Assembly (NCBI GenBank): GCA_047967505.1
Contig: CM106540.1
Length of the DNA: 64,000 nt
Direction: 5' to 3' (one strand)
Origin: Dipteris shenzhenensis
Lineage: Eukaryota; Polypodiophyta; Polypodiopsida; Gleicheniales
The position numbers and the translations under genes are program-made. Shown in pieces: positions 11,129-22,470 of this stretch (its first letter is position 1; each line of letters begins with the position of its first letter). The notes under the pieces are model-generated. The model ran no database searches, was not told the DNA's origin, and saw only the letters and a list, made by a program, of their open reading frames with translations.

Positions 11129-14100
11129 ACACTGATTTTAATCCCAAAGAGGATTTCAGCTATCAAGTCGACCAAGTGGAACAGGATCCTTGGTACATCG
11201 ACAGCGGTGCATCATCTCATATGACAAATCATCAGGAATGGTTCACAGAAATGAAGCCATTAGAAGGTCAAAAGAATGTCATCTACACAGCAGACAATAC
11301 ACCGAATCCGGTTCAAGGGACAGGTGTTATCCCTATGAACAATTTCACTGGTACAAAAGGATTAGTCAAAGATGTGCTCTATGTTCCGAAGCTCAGCAAG
11401 AACCTTTTGTCAGTAGGTCAAATGATGGAACACAACTACAAAGTCATCTTCGACGGTGATGAATGCACTATCAGAGACAAATCCAAAAGAGGTCAGCTAG
11501 TAGCAAAAGGTGTCAAGGAAGGACGCTTATACAGGATGCTAGCTACAGTACCAGATAAGCATGCCATGTCAGCTCAAATGCAACAGATGCCACTATCCGC
11601 AAAATGGCACAAGAGATATGGTCATGTCAACTTCAAGTACTTGTTAGATCTCTGGAATCAAAATATGGCAATTGGGATTCCGAAGCTACAGTTTCTTGGA
11701 AAGGTTTGTGAAGCATGCTGCTTCGGCAAACAAAAGCGAACCAACTTTGTCAGAAGTACCTCTCGTGCACGAGGTATTCTTGATTTGATTCATACAGATG
11801 TATGGGGTTGTGCCCAGACCTGCAGCATCAATGGTTCACTTTATTACTTGACCTTCATCGACGACTACAGCAAATATTGTTGGGTCTACTTTCTGAAAGA
11901 GAAATCTGAAGTGTTTACCAGATTTCAAGAATTCAAAGCCATGGTAGAAAACCAAACAGGCAGAAAGATCAAGGTCATGAGATCAGACAGAGGAGGTGAA
12001 TACATGTCTTCAGCATTCATGAACTTTTGTAAAAATCACGGCATTCGAAGACAATTCACATGTGCAGATACTCCTCAGCAAAATGCAAGAGCTGAAAGGA
12101 AGAATGGGACTTTAGCAGACAGTGCTAGAGCAATGCTTAGTGAAAAGCATCTTCCGAATCAGTATTGGGCAGAAGCAATAGCTACAGCTAACTACTTGCT
12201 TAATCGGCTTCCTACCGAACCGATACAAGGTATGACTCCTTATGAAGCATTCACTGGACACAAGCCATGCATTGGGCATCTCCGCATATTTGGTTGCATA
12301 GCATATGCCCACATACATGATGATCATCGCAGGAAATTGGATGCGAAGTCACGCAAATGCATCATGGTTGGCTACAGTGAAGAAAGCAAAGCATACAAAT
12401 TGTATGATCCCATCAACCGCAAAGTCATTATCTCCAGAGATGTAATCTTCGATGAGGAATCAGAATGGAAAACCTCACCTACACAGGAGATAGAAGCATC
12501 GACTTCACAGTCACCCACAGAACAGGTTGATGAAGAAGAGCAAGAATTGCCAGCAACACCCCAAGCAGTGCCACAGCAGCTCAGACGGTCTACTAGGGAA
12601 AGCAGACCACCAGCCAGATTGACATATGCTCAGAAAGGCAAAGCAATTCAGGTGGAAACCACCAACTATGCTCTTATGACTACCATCATGGCTACAGAAG
12701 AGCCAGTGTACTTCGAAGACGCAGTAGACAAGCCAGAATGGCAAACTGCAATGAATGAAGAAATGGATGCTTTGTATAAAAATAACACTTGGGAATTATG
12801 CGACCTTCCACCAGGAAAGAAGGCCATAGCCAACAAATGGGTATACAAAGTGAAGTACAATCCAGATGGCAGTATTCAGAGATACAAAGCCCGATTAGTT
12901 GCAAAAGGATTTGCACAACAATATGGTCAAGATTATGATGAGACTTATGCTCCAGTAGCAAAGATGGATTCCATATGGTTCTTGATATCACTCGCGACAC
13001 TCAGTAAATGGAATGTGTATCAGCTCGATGTCAAGAATGCATTTCTCAATGGTTATCTAGACGAGGAAGTCTACATGCAACAACCAGCCGGTTATGTTGA
13101 ACCAGGACAAGAGAACAAGGTTTGCCATCTCAAGAAAAGTCTCTACGGCTTAAAGCAAGCACCCAGAAGTTGGTACAGCCGAATTGACAAGTATTTTGCT
13201 GATCTGGGCTACATGAAATCCAATGCAGATCATACTCTCTACTACAAAGTTCAAGGGGACGATATTACTATTGCACTTTTGTACGTAGATGATCTGATTG
13301 TGACAGGAAGCAAGGATCGCTTCATCAAAAAACTAAAACAAGACTTATCTGCAGAGTTCGACATGAAAGATCTTGGACTTATGCACTATTGTCTTAGAAT
13401 TGAGTTCTGGAGAGATTCAAATAGCACATTCATGAGTCAGCTCAAATATGTTGACAATCTCCTGAAGAAGTTTCATATGGCAGATTGCAAGATTGCAGCC
13501 ACTCCCATGGAACAGAGTTTGAAACTTACTAAAGATTCAGAAAAGCCTACAGTCAATGACAGATACTACAGGCAACTCATTGGATCTCTTATATATCTGA
13601 CAATCACACGGCCAGATATTTGTTATGCAGTAAGCTCACTAGCACAGTTTATGGTAAATCCAAAACAGTCTCACTGGAATGCAGCCAAAAGAGTCTTGAG
13701 ATACATCAGAGGTACAAGACAATTTGGGATAGAATACAGAGGAAGTCATCCACGGTTGCATGGATACTGTGATAGTGACTATGCTGGAGATCATGAGACC
13801 AGGAGATCGACACAGGGATATGCATTTTTCCTTGGTCAAGGTGCTATATCATGGTTGTCAAACAAACAGCCAACTGTTTCTTTGTCTTCGACAGAAGCAG
13901 AATATAGAGCACTCACTACAGGTGCATGTGAGGCTATATGGCTCAGAAGACTATTGTCAGAAACAGATTACTTTGATGAGTCAAAGCCAACAACAATATA
14001 CTGTGATAATCAATCGGCTCAAGCATTAGCCAAAAATCCAGTATATCACTCCAGAACAAAGCACATTGATGTCAGAGAGCACTTCATCAGAGAAAGAGTG

Positions 14101-14250
14101 TTACTTGGTGACATCACACTACAGCATTGTGATAGCAAAGAAAATGTTGCAGACATCTTTACCAAACCACTCGGTAAAGAGCTATTCGAGAAACACCGAC
14201 TAGCTCTTGGTTTGATGGAGAGGAAGGACATTCCCATTAAAGGGGTGTGA
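11119..14250 (+). CDS. pol: Ty1/copia Pol polyprotein (protease, integrase, RT, RNase H)
   Basis: The frame is uninterrupted for 1043 residues. An aspartic protease motif DSGA is at residues 28-31. The GAG-pre-integrase zinc region (WHKRYGHVN ... CEACCFGKQ) follows. The integrase core has aspartates in IHTDVWG and RSDRGGEY and a glutamate in NARAERKN. Reverse transcriptase has YKARLVAKGF, VKNAFLNG and catalytic YVDD. RNase H has YCDSDYAGD, SSTEAEY and the TKHIDVREHF end typical of copia. Domain order defines Ty1/copia. The pol frame is open only from 11113, so expression needs initiation at the ATG overlapping the gag stop, or frameshifting in a 16-nt overlap. Confidence 0.95.
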   Translation: MHLDTDFNPKEDFSYQVDQVEQDPWYIDSGASSHMTNHQEWFTEMKPLEGQKNVIYTADNTPNPVQGTGVIPMNNFTGTKGLVKDVLYVPKLSKNLLSVGQMMEHNYKVIFDGDECTIRDKSKRGQLVAKGVKEGRLYRMLATVPDKHAMSAQMQQMPLSAKWHKRYGHVNFKYLLDLWNQNMAIGIPKLQFLGKVCEACCFGKQKRTNFVRSTSRARGILDLIHTDVWGCAQTCSINGSLYYLTFIDDYSKYCWVYFLKEKSEVFTRFQEFKAMVENQTGRKIKVMRSDRGGEYMSSAFMNFCKNHGIRRQFTCADTPQQNARAERKNGTLADSARAMLSEKHLPNQYWAEAIATANYLLNRLPTEPIQGMTPYEAFTGHKPCIGHLRIFGCIAYAHIHDDHRRKLDAKSRKCIMVGYSEESKAYKLYDPINRKVIISRDVIFDEESEWKTSPTQEIEASTSQSPTEQVDEEEQELPATPQAVPQQLRRSTRESRPPARLTYAQKGKAIQVETTNYALMTTIMATEEPVYFEDAVDKPEWQTAMNEEMDALYKNNTWELCDLPPGKKAIANKWVYKVKYNPDGSIQRYKARLVAKGFAQQYGQDYDETYAPVAKMDSIWFLISLATLSKWNVYQLDVKNAFLNGYLDEEVYMQQPAGYVEPGQENKVCHLKKSLYGLKQAPRSWYSRIDKYFADLGYMKSNADHTLYYKVQGDDITIALLYVDDLIVTGSKDRFIKKLKQDLSAEFDMKDLGLMHYCLRIEFWRDSNSTFMSQLKYVDNLLKKFHMADCKIAATPMEQSLKLTKDSEKPTVNDRYYRQLIGSLIYLTITRPDICYAVSSLAQFMVNPKQSHWNAAKRVLRYIRGTRQFGIEYRGSHPRLHGYCDSDYAGDHETRRSTQGYAFFLGQGAISWLSNKQPTVSLSSTEAEYRALTTGACEAIWLRRLLSETDYFDESKPTTIYCDNQSAQALAKNPVYHSRTKHIDVREHFIRERVLLGDITLQHCDSKENVADIFTKPLGKELFEKHRLALGLMERKDIPIKGV
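14239..14247 (+). other. Polypurine tract of the young copia
   Basis: AAAGGGGTG abuts the 3' LTR and lies at the end of pol, as expected for the plus-strand primer. Confidence 0.8.
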
Positions 14251-14611
14251 TGGAATGTAATGCTCAGTCCTTCTTCGATTCCCCAGAATCATCATCTTGA
14301 GGGAAGGCCTACTTCATGATGTTGATCTTGAGGGAAGGTGTTGAGAGTTCACGCTCAACATCATGTGATCATGTGTGCATAGCACCATCACGTGATCATA
14401 TGTGCATAGCACTAACCTTATAGAGTGCTATAAAGGAAAGGGTTAGATCCCCTAACCCTAACCCTAAAAGGGTTTGTATATATTCTATTTTTTCAACTAA
14501 TTCTAGTGTACAGTTAGTCATTTGTGGTGTGCTCTTTTTGTGGTGTGCTCTCTAGCTGTGCCCTCTCTCCTCATCTCCACTCTTCTCCTCTCCCCTCTTC
14601 ATATTTTGTCA
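14248..14611 (+). repeat. 3' LTR of the young copia (364 bp)
   Basis: Matches 7224-7571. The extra 16 bp is a tandem copy of a tgtggtgtgctct-like segment near 14523-14550. The telomere-like CCCTAA units are at 14450-14467. Confidence 0.95.
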
Positions 14612-15400
14612 ATGACCACTAGTGAAAATAGAACCTGGGATGCCTCAAAACATGGGCTTCACTGCATAATCGAACTCAACAAGAAAATCTGCAAATATCT
14701 CTCTTTTGCTAGAACTCCAAAAGCCCAACCGATGGATGCGAAACGGGGAGTCAACCCTTGCATTTTACCAACAATTAAAAAACCTTACGTAGCTTAGACC
14801 ATAGCCAAAATGCCATGTGGCACTTGTGTAGAAATGTGAAGAAATCTACAACATAGAAGAAAAACATTGACACATAGATCTATATTTTGGAGAATCCTTC
14901 ACCGAATCGGGCAAGACTTTGCAGGTAGCAGTTTTGGCCCATCCCCGATCCATGAGAATAGACAGATCTGGAAATGGTAGTCTATGCAAGTGGGTCTGAA
15001 CCACATGCATCCAAAATGTAGGAAGGGATCCAAACTTTGAAATGCTTTCTTCGATTGGTTTTTTTAAATTCTGCTCCTTCTCCCAAGCTGTGGCTGGAAG
15101 TTGAGTGGAATCTTGGAATTGCTTCAGAAGTGGAGGACAGAGTTATGAGATCACGAAGTGATTTCGTAGAGCAAGGATGCCAGATTCACGAGATGAGCCT
15201 CAAATCGCCCTTTTTGCTTCAAAGAACCTTCACAATGCTCAATAGAGTCCACATCCATGGTCACACCCATGAGGTTCTCCTGGGTAGCTCAAACAAGCAC
15301 CCACAGGCGTGCTCCATCCTCTCGGGAAGCTACAACAATAGGCTTTGGGCTCTAGGCACACACACATGCTCAATTAGACCATCCACGCTCTGATACCAGT

Positions 15401-15579
15401 TGAGAGATCTCAACAACGGAAGTGGAACGGAAGAGAGTGTGGGAGAGGGAGAGCCAGAAGAGAGCCACACAAGTTTTGGTGGGTGTAGAGCACCCTAATC
15501 TTCTATGTCATCCATATATGTATGTGTTTGAGTATTGTACATAACTGGGGTTAAGGCACAATGGCCTTTAACGCCCACA
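15401..15579 (-). repeat. LTR of the older copia relic
   Basis: About 179 bp starting tgagag and ending cccaca, homologous to the 171-bp LTRs at 51112-51282 and 56723-56893. The complement of the iMet primer-binding site is adjacent at 15387-15398. Confidence 0.85.
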
Positions 15580-16033
15580 TTTCCCTCCTCTCAGTAGGCA
15601 TGAATAACCCAAGCAATGACCTTGCCGTGCTCTCACACCCCAAAGACAATAAGCATCCATCTTTGACCATACACAAGTGTGTGGCTTGGAATTTGTTCTC
15701 TGACAATCCACACAAGAATGAACAACTTCCCACATTGCCCCTGGTCCCCACTAGATTATAGGACTACCCAAGCATTGGGTGAAAGCATAATGAACAACCC
15801 ATGATCACAAGGGCCAATCTCTGATTTTCAAGCATTCACTGTGAATCACCCTGTCAACTAGGCTTCTTCACAACAAACCATTGCAAATGGCAAGGTCATC
15901 AAAGCATGTGTAACTGCTTTTCTCTCCCCAGAGCCCAACCAAGCTCATTCATGAGCTAATGCACAACCTTCAAGCAAGAGCTTCCACTCTGCCTTGTTGT
16001 CTGCACTCACATGCAGCTCTACCCCAAAAAAAC

Positions 16034-16294
16034 TGTACAACAAGTCTGTACACAAGCCATACACAGGACCAATCTTGTTGTACACTCAGTTGTACGCAAT
16101 ATGTTTCGCAGGCCAAGCTCTCCGTACACATAGCCATACACCTTTGGTTTCATGGGTGTGCTCTACTTGTACAACAATCAAACTTGATAGTACAATGCCG
16201 TACACAGCCATTCTTTACCTGTACAATTGGTTGTACATCAATCGTACTACGTGCGCAGCTTTGTGCTAGGCCTCTGTACAGCAGAGCCTATGTA
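16034..16294. repeat. Cluster of 13 GTAC cores, mostly TGTACA or TGTACAC
   Basis: GTAC occurs 13 times in about 260 bp, where roughly one is expected by chance. The cores have different flanks and spacing, so this is not a simple tandem array. GTAC is the core bound by plant SBP/SPL factors, including copper-response sites; any regulatory role here is inference. Confidence 0.65.
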
Positions 16295-16513
16295 CATGTT
16301 GTATGATGACTAGCAGAATACTAGCGCTTGCATGAGGACCGACAACTTTTGTTCCAAGATGCTACTACCCATCAGTTCATGCCGCCTTGCCATACATCTG
16401 TCGATCCATGTCCAATTCCCCAATACTCCCCTACGTGTGTCGTGCGATGTGCCTAGGAGGCTTCTCCATCCTTCCTTTCCAAAATTTGTAGCATGCTCAT
16501 GGATTTGGCCACG

Positions 16514-16663
16514 TGGCAATTCTCACATGGGAAAGTTTGGGCTGGCCATTCCCACATGGAAAACATTTGGACTGGCCATTCCCACATGGGAAATTTTTGG
16601 GCTGGCAATTCCCACATGGGAACATTTGGGATGGCAATTCCCACATGGGAAATTTTTGGGGTT
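16514..16663. repeat. Five-copy 30-bp minisatellite with a small inverted repeat in each unit
   Basis: Five tandem units of the form ggcaattcccacatgggaaa plus tttttgggct. Each holds TTCCC-acat-GGGAA, which can form a small stem. Confidence 0.9.
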
Positions 16664-17383
16664 TTCTACCCCTCTTGCTCCCTTCAGGGCCCTTTGCCCA
16701 AATGCAAGTGCAAAACTCATGTTCTCCTGACATGGTATGAAGCTTCTTTGATAAGTGGATCCAAACTGGAGGTTTACGTACTTGGCCTTCCTCAGTTGGC
16801 GAAGGAATTGGCCCTTGTGTTTTCCTTTGGAGAGGAATTTTTGCTTGAAGAAGAATTGATTACTTGGATTCCTCTTTTTGTTGCCACGTGATGACATTTA
16901 TGGGTTGTGGCAGAATACTTTTTAGGCCTACACTTTGTTGGTCAACCCCAATGATGCCTATTGGAACGTGAATTATTTTGTGAGAAGGCCCATGTGGCTC
17001 GTTCCTCCACCAAAGAATCTAGGAACCATTTAGAGGCTTCGTCGACCAATGCCATAGGTGTCAAAACATGTGTGCCTCAGAATTGATGGAGTGCTATAAG
17101 GTGGATGGAACCTATGTGGAAACATGATGAAGAGAGTGCTCATGACATGTACCTCAAGTCAATTAGGTTCCAAGATAGATTAGCTTGGACTCATAAACAG
17201 ATTCTTGAGTGAGTGTGCATTTCTCTCAACACTTGTGGGATCCTCTCATCTAGATCTCTCCTTTTGGATATCCTTGATCCACATCTCCACATCATGTAGT
17301 CCACATCCTAGGGTGGCTACTTTAATACATTTCTTAGCGCATATGTTTGCCTCTAATTCATATGCATGTGGCACCATATCTCA

Positions 17384-17552
17384 ACACCTCCCCTTGGTGC
17401 CATGATCCATTGGCTATCGCAAGGTGGTCAGATGTGAGTTTACATTCCATCACCTCCCCTTAATGCATGCATTGCTACTTAAGGTGGTCAAGTGTGGTTT
17501 CTAGATGTCAATACCTTCCCTGGGTGCTTTCATAGCTACTCTCAGGTGGTCA
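17384..17552. repeat. Three diverged tandem units of about 70 bp
   Basis: Each unit has cacctccccttggtgc-like sequence followed by aaggtggtcagatgtg-like sequence. The copies are clearly related but diverged. Confidence 0.65.
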
Positions 17553-18582
17553 GGTTTGATTTACAAACGTGTGGGCTAAAGGTGGCAAGGCTTTTGCTTC
17601 TCAATGCTTGATGTCGATGGCGTTCGCTTCTTTGCTTGATGTAGCTTGATGCATGATGCTTTGTTCTTCCATGTGCCTTAATGCTTTATGTGTGGATCCC
17701 ATGTTCTATGCTATGCTCATCTCATACACTTGTGCTTTTAGCATGCTTCTTGCGTTCATGCGTTGCTTTAGCATGTTCATGCATTGCTTTAGCATTTGTT
17801 GCAAAGGTCTTACCATGAGCTTCGTTTTGCTTCAATGGCGGTGTCTAATTGCTAACAATAATTTTGATCTGACAAACGTGTTGAGCTTGAAAAGACGATC
17901 ATTTTTCCTTTTTGAAGCATGGCTAAATTCTTTCAAAATTGGATGTTACGGCATGTCGAAGTTTTTGTGAAGAAAGAGTGGGCATGATGAGGTGGCATAG
18001 AGAGTCACATGCTACTTACAAACCAGTGCTTAGCAAGGTATTGTGTGCTTAGGTGGCACTGTGGTGACCTTTTAACCTAGCTTAGTTAACCTAAGGTTAC
18101 ACAACCATGATCCAACTAACCCAGGCAACTGAACCTAACCATGGTTTAGTGTGGGTTCACTTAACCATTGACCAAGGTAAGGATAAACTTAACCATAGTT
18201 AAATATTATCCTACCACGTGTCTTTGCCATCTGCTACCACATGTTCTAAGGTTTACAACCTTAGAGAAGAAAGAGAGAAAATATTTGCAACTTCTCTGTA
18301 GCGACGACGCAGTGGAGAATTGGCCAGAGGCAATGACGAAGGTGCAGCTTGAGAGTTGCGCTGGAGTCGTAGAAGCCTATGTGGGTAAGCAGTTGGTGTT
18401 GTGGGTGTTGAGATGGGTTGAGCCACCAGGCATGGAGTTGATGGCTATTGTAGATGGCATGGAGTCTCAGAGAGCTATTGGTGCCGACGTTGCATGCGAG
18501 GTCTATGGCACTAGCTCGTAGTGGTTATGGAAAAACAAGCGCTAAGGAGTGTGGGACTCATCGTGGCTATAAGAATCGTCAA

Positions 18583-18640
18583 TGCCACACATACAAACAC
18601 ACACTCATATTTATGCCTTTTTCCTTAGACAAATTTATCC
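18583..18640. repeat. 58-bp repeat, left copy flanking the gypsy relic
   Basis: 57 of 58 positions match 25093-25150 in the same orientation. It lies 9 bp outside the truncated end of the gypsy coding region. Read on the minus strand, an internal part starts TG and ends CA, so it could be an LTR remnant; this is unproven. Confidence 0.7.
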
Positions 18641-18649
18641 TTCAATACC

Positions 18650-19360
18650 TTATACTGCATCTGCATCAATGGCCCGTCTCAGTACCCCATCCATGCCTTG
18701 ACGGTACAACACCCCATCAAAGAGGGTGTAGCGCCTACTATCTCTGCGGATCTTCTTTCTCTCATAGCTAGTACTTTCTGGAGGAAAGGAGAAAGCAGTC
18801 AGAAACCTGTAGATACCACCATACCAGGGATCCCCAACTTCTATGGCCACTAGAAGGGTTACATCAAGGCACTCCTCTAAATCAATCAAAGCATTCTTCA
18901 AGTTGGAACAACCCCCTTTTACAATTTTGAAAGAAAAATCATATTCTTGTAGAACTGCCAACCATTTGGCCAACCGGCCCATGGGATTTGGTGATTGAAG
19001 AACCTGCTTTGCAAGACCAGTGCTAGTGAGTATAATGAAGGACTTTCCAGCCACATAATGCTTAAATTTCTCAATGCAGAACATCAAAGACAAGGCATGC
19101 TTGTCAGCCTCTGAATAGCATCGCTCAGTGTCGAGCAATTGTCGAGAAGCAAATCGAACGGGATACATGAACCGATCCTCCCCTTGCTGGAGAAGAATAC
19201 CTGCTAGAGTGTGCTCACCAAACCCAGGAATGATATAGAAAGTCTTTGACCAGTCTGGATTGCGTAGAATGGGTTTTGAAGCCAGAGCATTCTTGATTTG
19301 TGCAAACCCATGATCACAATCCTCATCCTAAGAGAAATCAACCCCATCTTTTAATAGCAT
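18650..19360 (-). pseudogene. Gypsy RNase H and tether, ending at the integrase start
   Basis: The open part is 19168-18650, with an upstream in-frame remnant to about 19360. The RNase H signature is seen in RYSEADKHALSLMF-like and IEKFKHYVAG motifs, followed by GRLAKWLAVLQEYDF. The usual TDH motif reads STG. The frame ends with LYRQGMDGVL, the usual lead-in to the integrase zinc finger, then a stop at 18650. Everything 3' of that is absent. Confidence 0.8.
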
Positions 19361-19369
19361 AGTCATGGC

Positions 19370-20472
19370 TCATGTCAAAGTAGCATATTGATCAATGAAG
19401 CGGCGATAGTATCTAGCTTGATTAACAAATGAGCGTACCTGATGTTTGGTTGTTGGTGGGGAGAGCTTGAGGATGGCTTCTACCTTCTCGGGGTCAGGCT
19501 TGACGCCCTCACATGAGACAATATGTCCCAGTAACCTCCCTTGAGTGGCTCCAATGGTGCATTTCTCAGGGTTGAGACTGCCATTTGCCTCATTGACCCT
19601 TTGGAAGGCCAACCTAACCTTCATGATGTGCTCCTTACATGACGAGAATATACAAAAATCATCTAAAAACACCTCCAAGAAATCCCCAAAATAAGGAGCA
19701 AACACCATCTGCATAAATCTTTGAAAGGTAGCAGAAGCATTGGTGAGGCCAAATGGCATTATTTTGAATGCAAATGTCCCCCAGGGTGTGGCAAATGTGG
19801 TTTTAAGCACATCTTTTTCAACAATTCTGATTTGATAAAACCCAGAGTAACCATCACAGAAAGTATACATCTCATGACCACTTACCTTCTCAAGAATGAG
19901 GTCTTGAAAGGGAAGAGGATGATGGTCCCTCTTGGTGGCTGCATTGAGTTTCTTATAGTCGAGATGCAGACCCGCCACTTGTTATTTTTCTTTGGGGTGA
20001 CTACCACTGGTGAAACCCATTCAGTATTGTGAACCGGAATAATAAACCCGGCTTCTACAAGCTTCTGCAACTCCGAGCACAAAGCATCGGTCTGTAGGGG
20101 TGTTAATCTCTGATACTTCTGAGCCACAGGCTTTGCATCAGGCTTCAGCTCTATCTTGTGTTCTATGGCAGTCACATGGCAAAGGTGGCAGTAGCTAGTT
20201 GCGAAAAGGTTACAGAAATCTTTGAACATTTCTAGGAACTCATCTTTCTCACTTGGAGTGAGGTTTGGAGAAAGCATAGATTCAAGTTGTTGAGGACTAG
20301 CTGTTACCTTTTCTACAGGCGGCGGGGCCAGAGACACCCCCATCATGTAAAATTCCTCCTCTGAGAACTCCTCCCCCCCATCTGATTCTTCCATTGATTC
20401 AGATACCGAGGATGAGAGAGTATCACTGTCTTGCTCCTCTTCTTCTTTTGGTTCCGTGGCACCTGGTTGCAC
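19370..20472 (-). pseudogene. Gypsy reverse transcriptase, frameshifted
   Basis: The N-terminal part (20472-19882) has an acidic Glu/Ser-rich linker and the start of RT (VVTPKKNNKWRVC). The core (19978-19370) is in another frame, with LDYKKLNAATKRDHHPLP, TFATPWGTFAFKIMPFGL and a FLDD active site in place of the usual YVDD or FVDD. The shift lies near 19980. RT copies element RNA into DNA. Confidence 0.9.
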
Positions 20473-20485
20473 CGGGATTTTCTCC

Positions 20486-21199
20486 TTAGAAGCACCAAAA
20501 GACGTGTCCTGTCTTCCAATAGCTGACTACATCACTCTTTCTCAACCATGGTCTCTCGAGTATGGCTGGGTAACTCCTACCTGTATCTTCAATGTCCACT
20601 ACATAGAAATTGACGGTGGTGGTCAACCCATTGATAGTGATGGGAAAATGTTTAATGACTCCCAGGGTGGTGAGTCGTCGACCATCTGCTACCTTGATTC
20701 GAGTGGAGGAACGCCTTGTACATTTCAAATTCACTTTCTTCATGATTCGGGGCACCATGATATTACATGTAGCTCCCCCATCAACACACACATTTTTGAC
20801 ACGGCAATTATCTATGATGACATCGATTGTATGTGGGTGCCGATCAATTTCTTTAGAGATAGAAGATACCTCTCTTACCTTTCCCTTTTTCTTGTTCCTC
20901 CTTGTTGAGAGCCCTTGCTGCAGCTCATGTCTCACCTTAGGGCTTAATGCTATTAGTTGAGGGAGCGTGATGCTTAAAGAATGATGAGCAAGGTCCGACC
21001 GAATAGTCTTCTTGCCCCGAGTCGATGGGAAAATCCGAGGGTGACCACTTACTCCTACGGGATCTTTTAGTCTTCTCTGTTGGTGGGTCTGCCATCTCAA
21101 CATCTGAGGGCTTTGAGAAGGACAACTTCTTCCTGGGGCGGCCCGGTCCACGGTTTGGAGAGGGGTCCAAGGTGGTACGACTTCTTTTTCCAAGGTCAA
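20486..21199 (-). pseudogene. Gypsy aspartic protease region
   Basis: A protease-like segment has VCVDGGATCNIM, where plant gypsy proteases usually have a D-S/T-G-like loop, followed by a Leu/Val-rich fold ending in ILERPWLRK. It is in a different frame from the Gag zinc knuckle, with the switch near 21010. Confidence 0.75.
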
Positions 21200-22196
21200 G
21201 GATCTCTACGTCAGAATCCTCAGTGCCTGATTCACTTAGAAGATCCATCCTTGGAATATTGGGACATTCCATGGAATAATGACCCTTTTGGTGGCACTCG
21301 TAGCATAGAACATTAGCACGGTCTCTTGGAGGGCGGTTGGCTTGATTTTTGATGCCCACCATCTCAAGCCGAAGATCATTCAGGGCCTTGGCTAGGTCAT
21401 TGACTCTAGGTTCTGTTGCAGGGGGGGCCTCTTTAGCTAGAGGGGCCGAGGGAGTAGAAAGGAGGGGGGCTCGTGGGCGAGGCTGGGGAAATCTTCGAGG
21501 TAGAGGGTGAGAATATACACCTTGTTGAGGGTAAGCATCTAAGGGAGGACCATACATTTGAGGTGGAGGCGGTGGATACATCCCTGATGAGGGGTGGGGG
21601 TATGCCCCTGAGTTAGACCCCCTAGGTTGTTGTTGTAGGAATTGAGGGGGTTGTGGAGGGACAATCATCTTCTTTGAAGCGGGGTCAGATTGAACTTTAT
21701 CAAACTTTTGAGCAATCTCATGTGCTAGCACCATAGTTTCTGGATTCTCCCATTTAAGCTTGCGGCAGAATTCATCACTTGCTCCTGCTACAAGGTAGCC
21801 CAACACATGCTGAGTCATTCCAGCTCAAAATTTGGCATTGTCCTCTTGCATGGCAATTAAACGGTCCAAGAGCATGGCCGCTCGATCGACATAACGATGC
21901 GCCATCTCACCTTCTGACTGCTTCAAGTTTGCCACTTGCAAGTACACATTCTCCGGCTCCTTTTCTTTGCCAAAATATTCAATCATCGCTGCTGTCAACC
22001 TTGGCCAGCTTTGGCGAATGTCTTTGGCCTGCTTCTCATACCACACTTGAGCCAAACCCTCTAGAAATGTGAGAAGAACCAACAACCATCTATCTTCAGT
22101 AAGAAAGTTGAGAGAAACACAACGGCGCTTGAAGGCCACAAGATACTCATTTGGATTTTCTTCCACCCATCCACAAAACACAGGAATGTCAGCCAT
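20937..22196 (-). pseudogene. gag: Gypsy Gag with zinc knuckle, one in-frame TGA
   Basis: The start at 22196 (MADIPVFCGW) opens a retrotransposon Gag (LTFLEGLAQVWYEKQA, RYVDRAAMLLDRL). A TGA at 21825-21827 interrupts the frame, which then continues through a Pro/Tyr-rich linker to the zinc knuckle CYECHQKGHYSMEC (CX2CX4HX4C). Apart from the single stop the gag frame is continuous for over 400 codons. Confidence 0.85.
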
Positions 22197-22470
22197 GCTT
22201 GGAAGATGGAAAAGAGAGAGGCAAGGCAAGGCTTATCTATGGACAAACAATAGAAAAAAAGAGAGAGGCAAGACGAGGCTTATCTATGGACAAACAATAG
22301 AAAGAGGAAGCTTGAACTGAAAATCAGGTTAAGACACATCCACAAAGCACACATAGGCAGGGTAGGGTGCGACGGGTGTATCGTGAAATACTACACGGGA
22401 ATAATCTTCAGCATAGAATAGCACATAGACAATCTTAAAGGGACCAACCCTCATGATATCACATCCATCT

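Larger units (their letters stand above)
7224..14611 (+). mobile_element. Young Ty1/copia LTR retrotransposon with intact pol
   Basis: The element runs from TG at 7224 to CA at 14611, with LTRs, primer-binding site, gag, pol and polypurine tract in canonical order. The LTRs differ by two substitutions plus a 16-bp insertion in the 3' copy, indicating recent insertion. Flanks atgatt (7218-7223) and atgacc (14612-14617) are a degenerate target duplication. The unoccupied homologous site, cggtaatgaccgct, is readable at about 55815-55828. Domain order AP-IN-RT-RNaseH places it in Ty1/copia. Pol is uninterrupted but gag has a frameshift and a stop, so it would need Gag in trans. Confidence 0.95.
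6875..15579 (-). mobile_element. Relic 5' end of a Ty1/copia element, split by a younger copia
   Basis: The segments 6875-7223 and 14612-15579 are together collinear with about 55470-56893, the leader and 5' LTR of the minus-strand copia at 51-57 kb. The match includes the leader, the iMet primer-binding site (complement at 15387-15398) and an LTR at 15401-15579. Nothing matching gag or pol remains to the left of about 6875, so only the 5' end survives. The younger plus-strand copia (7224-14611) interrupts it. Confidence 0.85.
15580..18582. other. Intergenic spacer between copia and gypsy relics
   Basis: No coding domain is recognised. It contains a GTAC-rich stretch, a 30-bp minisatellite and a three-copy 70-bp tandem repeat, annotated separately. 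The ORF of 117 residues at 18168-18521 has no family features. Confidence 0.5.

Noticed and set aside
15037-15393. 118-residue ORF as a host gene
   Set aside because: It lies within the leader of the copia relic and is collinear with noncoding leader at 56 kb.
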